Assembly (NCBI GenBank): GCA_030762895.1
Contig: CM061063.1
Coordinates: 75,513,836-75,577,835, forward strand
Source: Sophora flavescens
Lineage: Eukaryota > Streptophyta > Magnoliopsida > Fabales > Fabaceae
DNA: 64,000 nucleotides
Direction: 5' to 3'
Below the pieces are notes generated by a model. That model did not search any database. It saw only the letters and a program-made list of their open reading frames with translations, and was not told the DNA's origin. The stretch's first letter is position 1; the number at the start of each line of letters is the position of its first letter. Below, piece by piece: positions 61,800-64,000 of the stretch. The translations under genes were made by a program, and so were the position numbers.

Positions 61800-62798
61800 T
61801 GGTGAGGACAAGGAGCGGAAACTGCAGGAGGGAGGAACCAGGGAATGCCGATAACGGGCAGAACGTAGAGCGATCCATAGGCCCATCAGGAATGACTGAC
61901 AATCCCATGGTTCAGGAGCTTCTCGCGCAGATTGCAACACTGAGAAGGGAGAACGAAGAAATCCGCCGGCAGAACTGCCGTCGCGAAAGAGAGCAGAGCA
62001 GGGAAAGGTCTGTCTCTTCTCCCCACGAGAGAGAGCGCCGACCGCTTGAGAATGAGGGGTCTAGAAACTTGCGCAGAGAAGGGGGCCCACAACTCCGAGC
62101 TTAACCCTCATACTACCCGGGCGGAGGAGGAAGGATTTCCTAGGCACGCCCCAGAATTTTCACTCCAGACAAACAGACTTAATGACAGGGTCAGCATGCG
62201 GAAGCCGAGGCATCCCTTCACGAACGATATCATGGGGGTCCCCTTGCCAGCCAACTACAAGCCCATCAACATTGACAAATATGATGGCACCTCAGACCCC
62301 GAGCGCCACTTGGACGCCTTCACCACGCAGATGTACCTCTTTACCGATGACGACGCTGTCATGTGTAAAGTCTTCCCAACCACTCTGAAGGAGGCAGCGC
62401 TGACCTGGTACACCCAGCTACCCCCAGCATCGGTAGACTCTTTTGATACATTCGTGGCTAAGTTCAGCGCTCAGTTTGCCACGAGCCGGGCCCACCAAAA
62501 AACCTCGGCCTCGCTGGTAAACTTCAGGCAAGAAAAGAATGAGTCCCTGCGCAACTTCATGGCCAGATTCAGCAAGGAGGCGGTACTCATCCCCAATCTC
62601 AGTGCCGATGTTGTACTACACACCATCCTGACCGGGTTAAGGCCTGGCCCTTTTGCTAGGCACTTGGCTCGGAAACCACCAGCCAATATGGACGAACTGA
62701 GAAGAAAGGCTGCGGGGTTCATCAATATGGAGGAGGTTGAGGAATCCAAGAAAATGGAGAGGACCGATGATGCTGACAGGCGAGAAGGTACAACATGA
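61800..62798 (+). pseudogene. Gypsy G gag
   Basis: The likely start is ATG 61800 (MVRTRSGNCRREEPG). The N-terminal part is coiled-coil-like and charged (LRRENEEIRRQNCRRERE). It stops at 62104, while the next frame, open from 62046, carries the capsid domain: INIDKYDGTSDPERHLDAF, EAALTWYTQLPP, FVAKFSAQFA and FRQEKNESLRNFMARF, all hallmarks of gypsy capsid. No zinc knuckle remains. It ends at 62798, next to the deletion joint. One frameshift near 62050-62100. Confidence 0.82.
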
Positions 62799-63470
62799 GA
62801 CTGAACCCGGAGAAGTGTGTTTTCGGTGTCCAAGGGGGAAAATTCATCGGCTTTATGCTGACGCACCGGGGAATCGAGGCCAATCCTGATAAGTGTCGGG
62901 CCGTGATTGAGATGAGAAGCCCACAAAACGTTAAAGAAGTGCAAAGATTGGCAGGACGGCTTGTATCATTGTCTCGGTTCCTGCCCAAATCCGCAGAAAA
63001 AGCTCGGCCTTTCTTCAAACTACTGAAGAAGCCCCAAACCTTCACGTGGACCGAGGACTGCGAGAAGGCCTTTGTCGACTTCAAGGCCTTTTTGTCCTCC
63101 CCGCCGATATTAACAGGACCCATCCCCGGGAAGGAGTTGTATTTATATCTGTCAGCCTCCGAGAATGCCATCAGCGCAGTCATTGTACAGGAGGTAGAGA
63201 AAGCTAAAATGCCAGTGTACTTCATCAGTAGGGTACTTCATGATGCCGAAACTCGGTTCAAGTCATTGAGAAGCTGGTTTTAGCCTTGGTAACCGCAGCT
63301 CGGCGATTGCGCCCGTACTTCCAGAGTCACCAAGTGATTGTTAAGACGGATCACCCGATTAAACAGATACTCAAAAAGCCCGAGTTGGCGGGGCGAATGA
63401 TTGCTTCCTCTGACAGAGAGAGAGGACTTGATTGAAATGACAGCTGAGAATGTGGATACCTGCATAGCCG
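62787..63470 (+). pseudogene. Gypsy G RT thumb and RNase H fragment
   Basis: It starts abruptly at YNMRLNPEKCVFGVQGGKF, a point well inside gypsy RT, without the catalytic YVDD segment. Then KEVQRLAGRLVSLSRFLPKS and the RNase H start FTWTEDCEKAF, ELYLYLSASENAISAVI. After RFKSLRSWF the frame shifts at 63283, with the RNase H tail read in another frame (TDHPIKQILKKPELAGRM) before a second deletion. The integrase is gone. Confidence 0.85.
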
Positions 63471-63537
63471 AAGAATAAGCTCGGTTTCGTACTCATCAGC
63501 TCTTTCGCTCATTTAAGCTCGGAGCTCGGGGTGCTTG

Positions 63538-64000
63538 TGTACTGGCCGAGAATGTAAGACCGAGAACTCGTCTATACGCCGGACCAACCGAGCTTACCCC
63601 CGCGAATGGGCCTTAGCCCAAACTCCTCCGAAGCCGAGAACACGTCAGCACACCTGACGCCCGAGGATGACTACTCGGTCCTTTTCCATGATAGGCCACG
63701 CGCGAAGATACCTCGGCCCCAAGCCATCCAGCCGCAGCTAACTGGGCCGAATATCTCGCTAGTCATAATACATCTCCGGATAATCAGGCTCCAGATATCT
63801 CTCCCAATAATCAGGCTAATCCTGATATCTCTCCGGATAATTGTGGCCTGATCCAAATATTTCTCTGCTTATTTCGGAGCTTGATCCTGAGAGATCTCTA
63901 TAAATAGGGGGCTTACCCCCTCATTTAGAACTACGTTTTGCTTTGATTCCCTTTTTGATACGTAGGAGCAGAATCCACATTCTGTCAAGCACAATCCAAA
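63538..64000 (+). repeat. 3' LTR of gypsy G (cut by window end)
   Basis: 463 bp of the LTR are visible, from TGTACTGGCCGAG on, with the TATA box at 63899-63906. It is preceded by the purine-rich GAGCTCGGGGTGCTTG. Confidence 0.9.

Larger units (their letters stand above)
61224..64000 (+). mobile_element. Internally deleted Ty3/gypsy element G
   Basis: The 5' LTR (61224-61747) begins TGTACTG and ends GACGAAACA. It is followed by TTTGGCGCCGTCTATGGG, a PBS type common in plant gypsy elements of the Tat group. The internal region is only about 1.8 kb: gag, then the end of RT and RNase H, with protease, most of RT and integrase missing. The 3' LTR starts at 63538 and leaves the window. About 10 differences over 463 comparable LTR positions (roughly 98 per cent identity) indicate a recent insertion. 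It is unable to move on its own. Confidence 0.9.

Overview
This window is nuclear DNA of a flowering plant, very probably a dicot and plausibly a papilionoid legume. It is AT-rich, carries plant-type Ty1/copia and Ty3/gypsy elements, tRNA-derived SINEs, hAT, Harbinger and Mutator MITEs, and cytosolic sulfotransferase (SOT) gene copies. The legume call is an inference from the repeat mix. One run of exactly 500 N (30325-30824) marks a scaffold gap. The only recognisable host genes are two copies of a plant sulfotransferase, and both are broken. Almost everything else is mobile DNA, much of it nested.

Layout. 1-4.0 kb: AT-rich spacer with a degenerate tandem array, two Helitron-like 3' ends, a small MITE and a long-inverted-repeat element. 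4.1-19.4 kb: a minus-strand SOT pseudogene split by a 14.3-kb copia element (A; 582-bp LTRs, 5-bp target duplication CTTTC). Element A is itself split by a 9.0-kb SIRE-like copia element (B; 1881-bp LTRs, target duplication TTTCT). 19.8-21.8 kb: a non-autonomous hAT element holding two SINEs and two MITEs. 22-24.9 kb: a Mutator-like MITE, a SINE remnant and spacer. 24.9-27.4 kb: a gag-only copia element (F) with mismatched LTRs. 28.2-30.3 kb: a broken minus-strand copia (E) running into the gap. 30.8-32.3 kb: a gypsy LTR remnant. 32.4-33.3 kb: a second array of the same degenerate repeat. 33.9-36.9 kb: nested Harbinger/Tourist-like MITEs, a Mutator-like element and a truncated LINE. 37.2-39.3 kb: a LINE fragment interrupted by a CACTA-like insert. 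39.3-41.8 kb: a 318-bp tandem duplication, a hAT element with GC-rich cargo, and one copy of a duplicated segment containing a SINE. 42.3-43.4 kb: the second SOT copy, plus strand, frameshifted by a small replacement. 43.6-54.0 kb: copia element D with the related, younger copia element C inserted in its gag. 54.8-58.8 kb: a roughly 4-kb gypsy LTR. 59-61.2 kb: hAT MITE, SINE, Mutator-like MITE, and the second, SINE-free copy of the duplicated segment. 61.2-64.0 kb: an internally deleted gypsy element with a gag abutting a late RT/RNase H fragment; its 3' LTR runs off the window.

No gene pathway operates here as a unit. The region is best read as an SOT locus decaying under repeated insertion. 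Relative order can be read from the nesting: SOT copy 1, then A, then B; and D, then C. Target-site duplications found by eye support the boundaries of A, B, C, D, three hAT elements, three SINEs, two LINE insertions and several MITEs.
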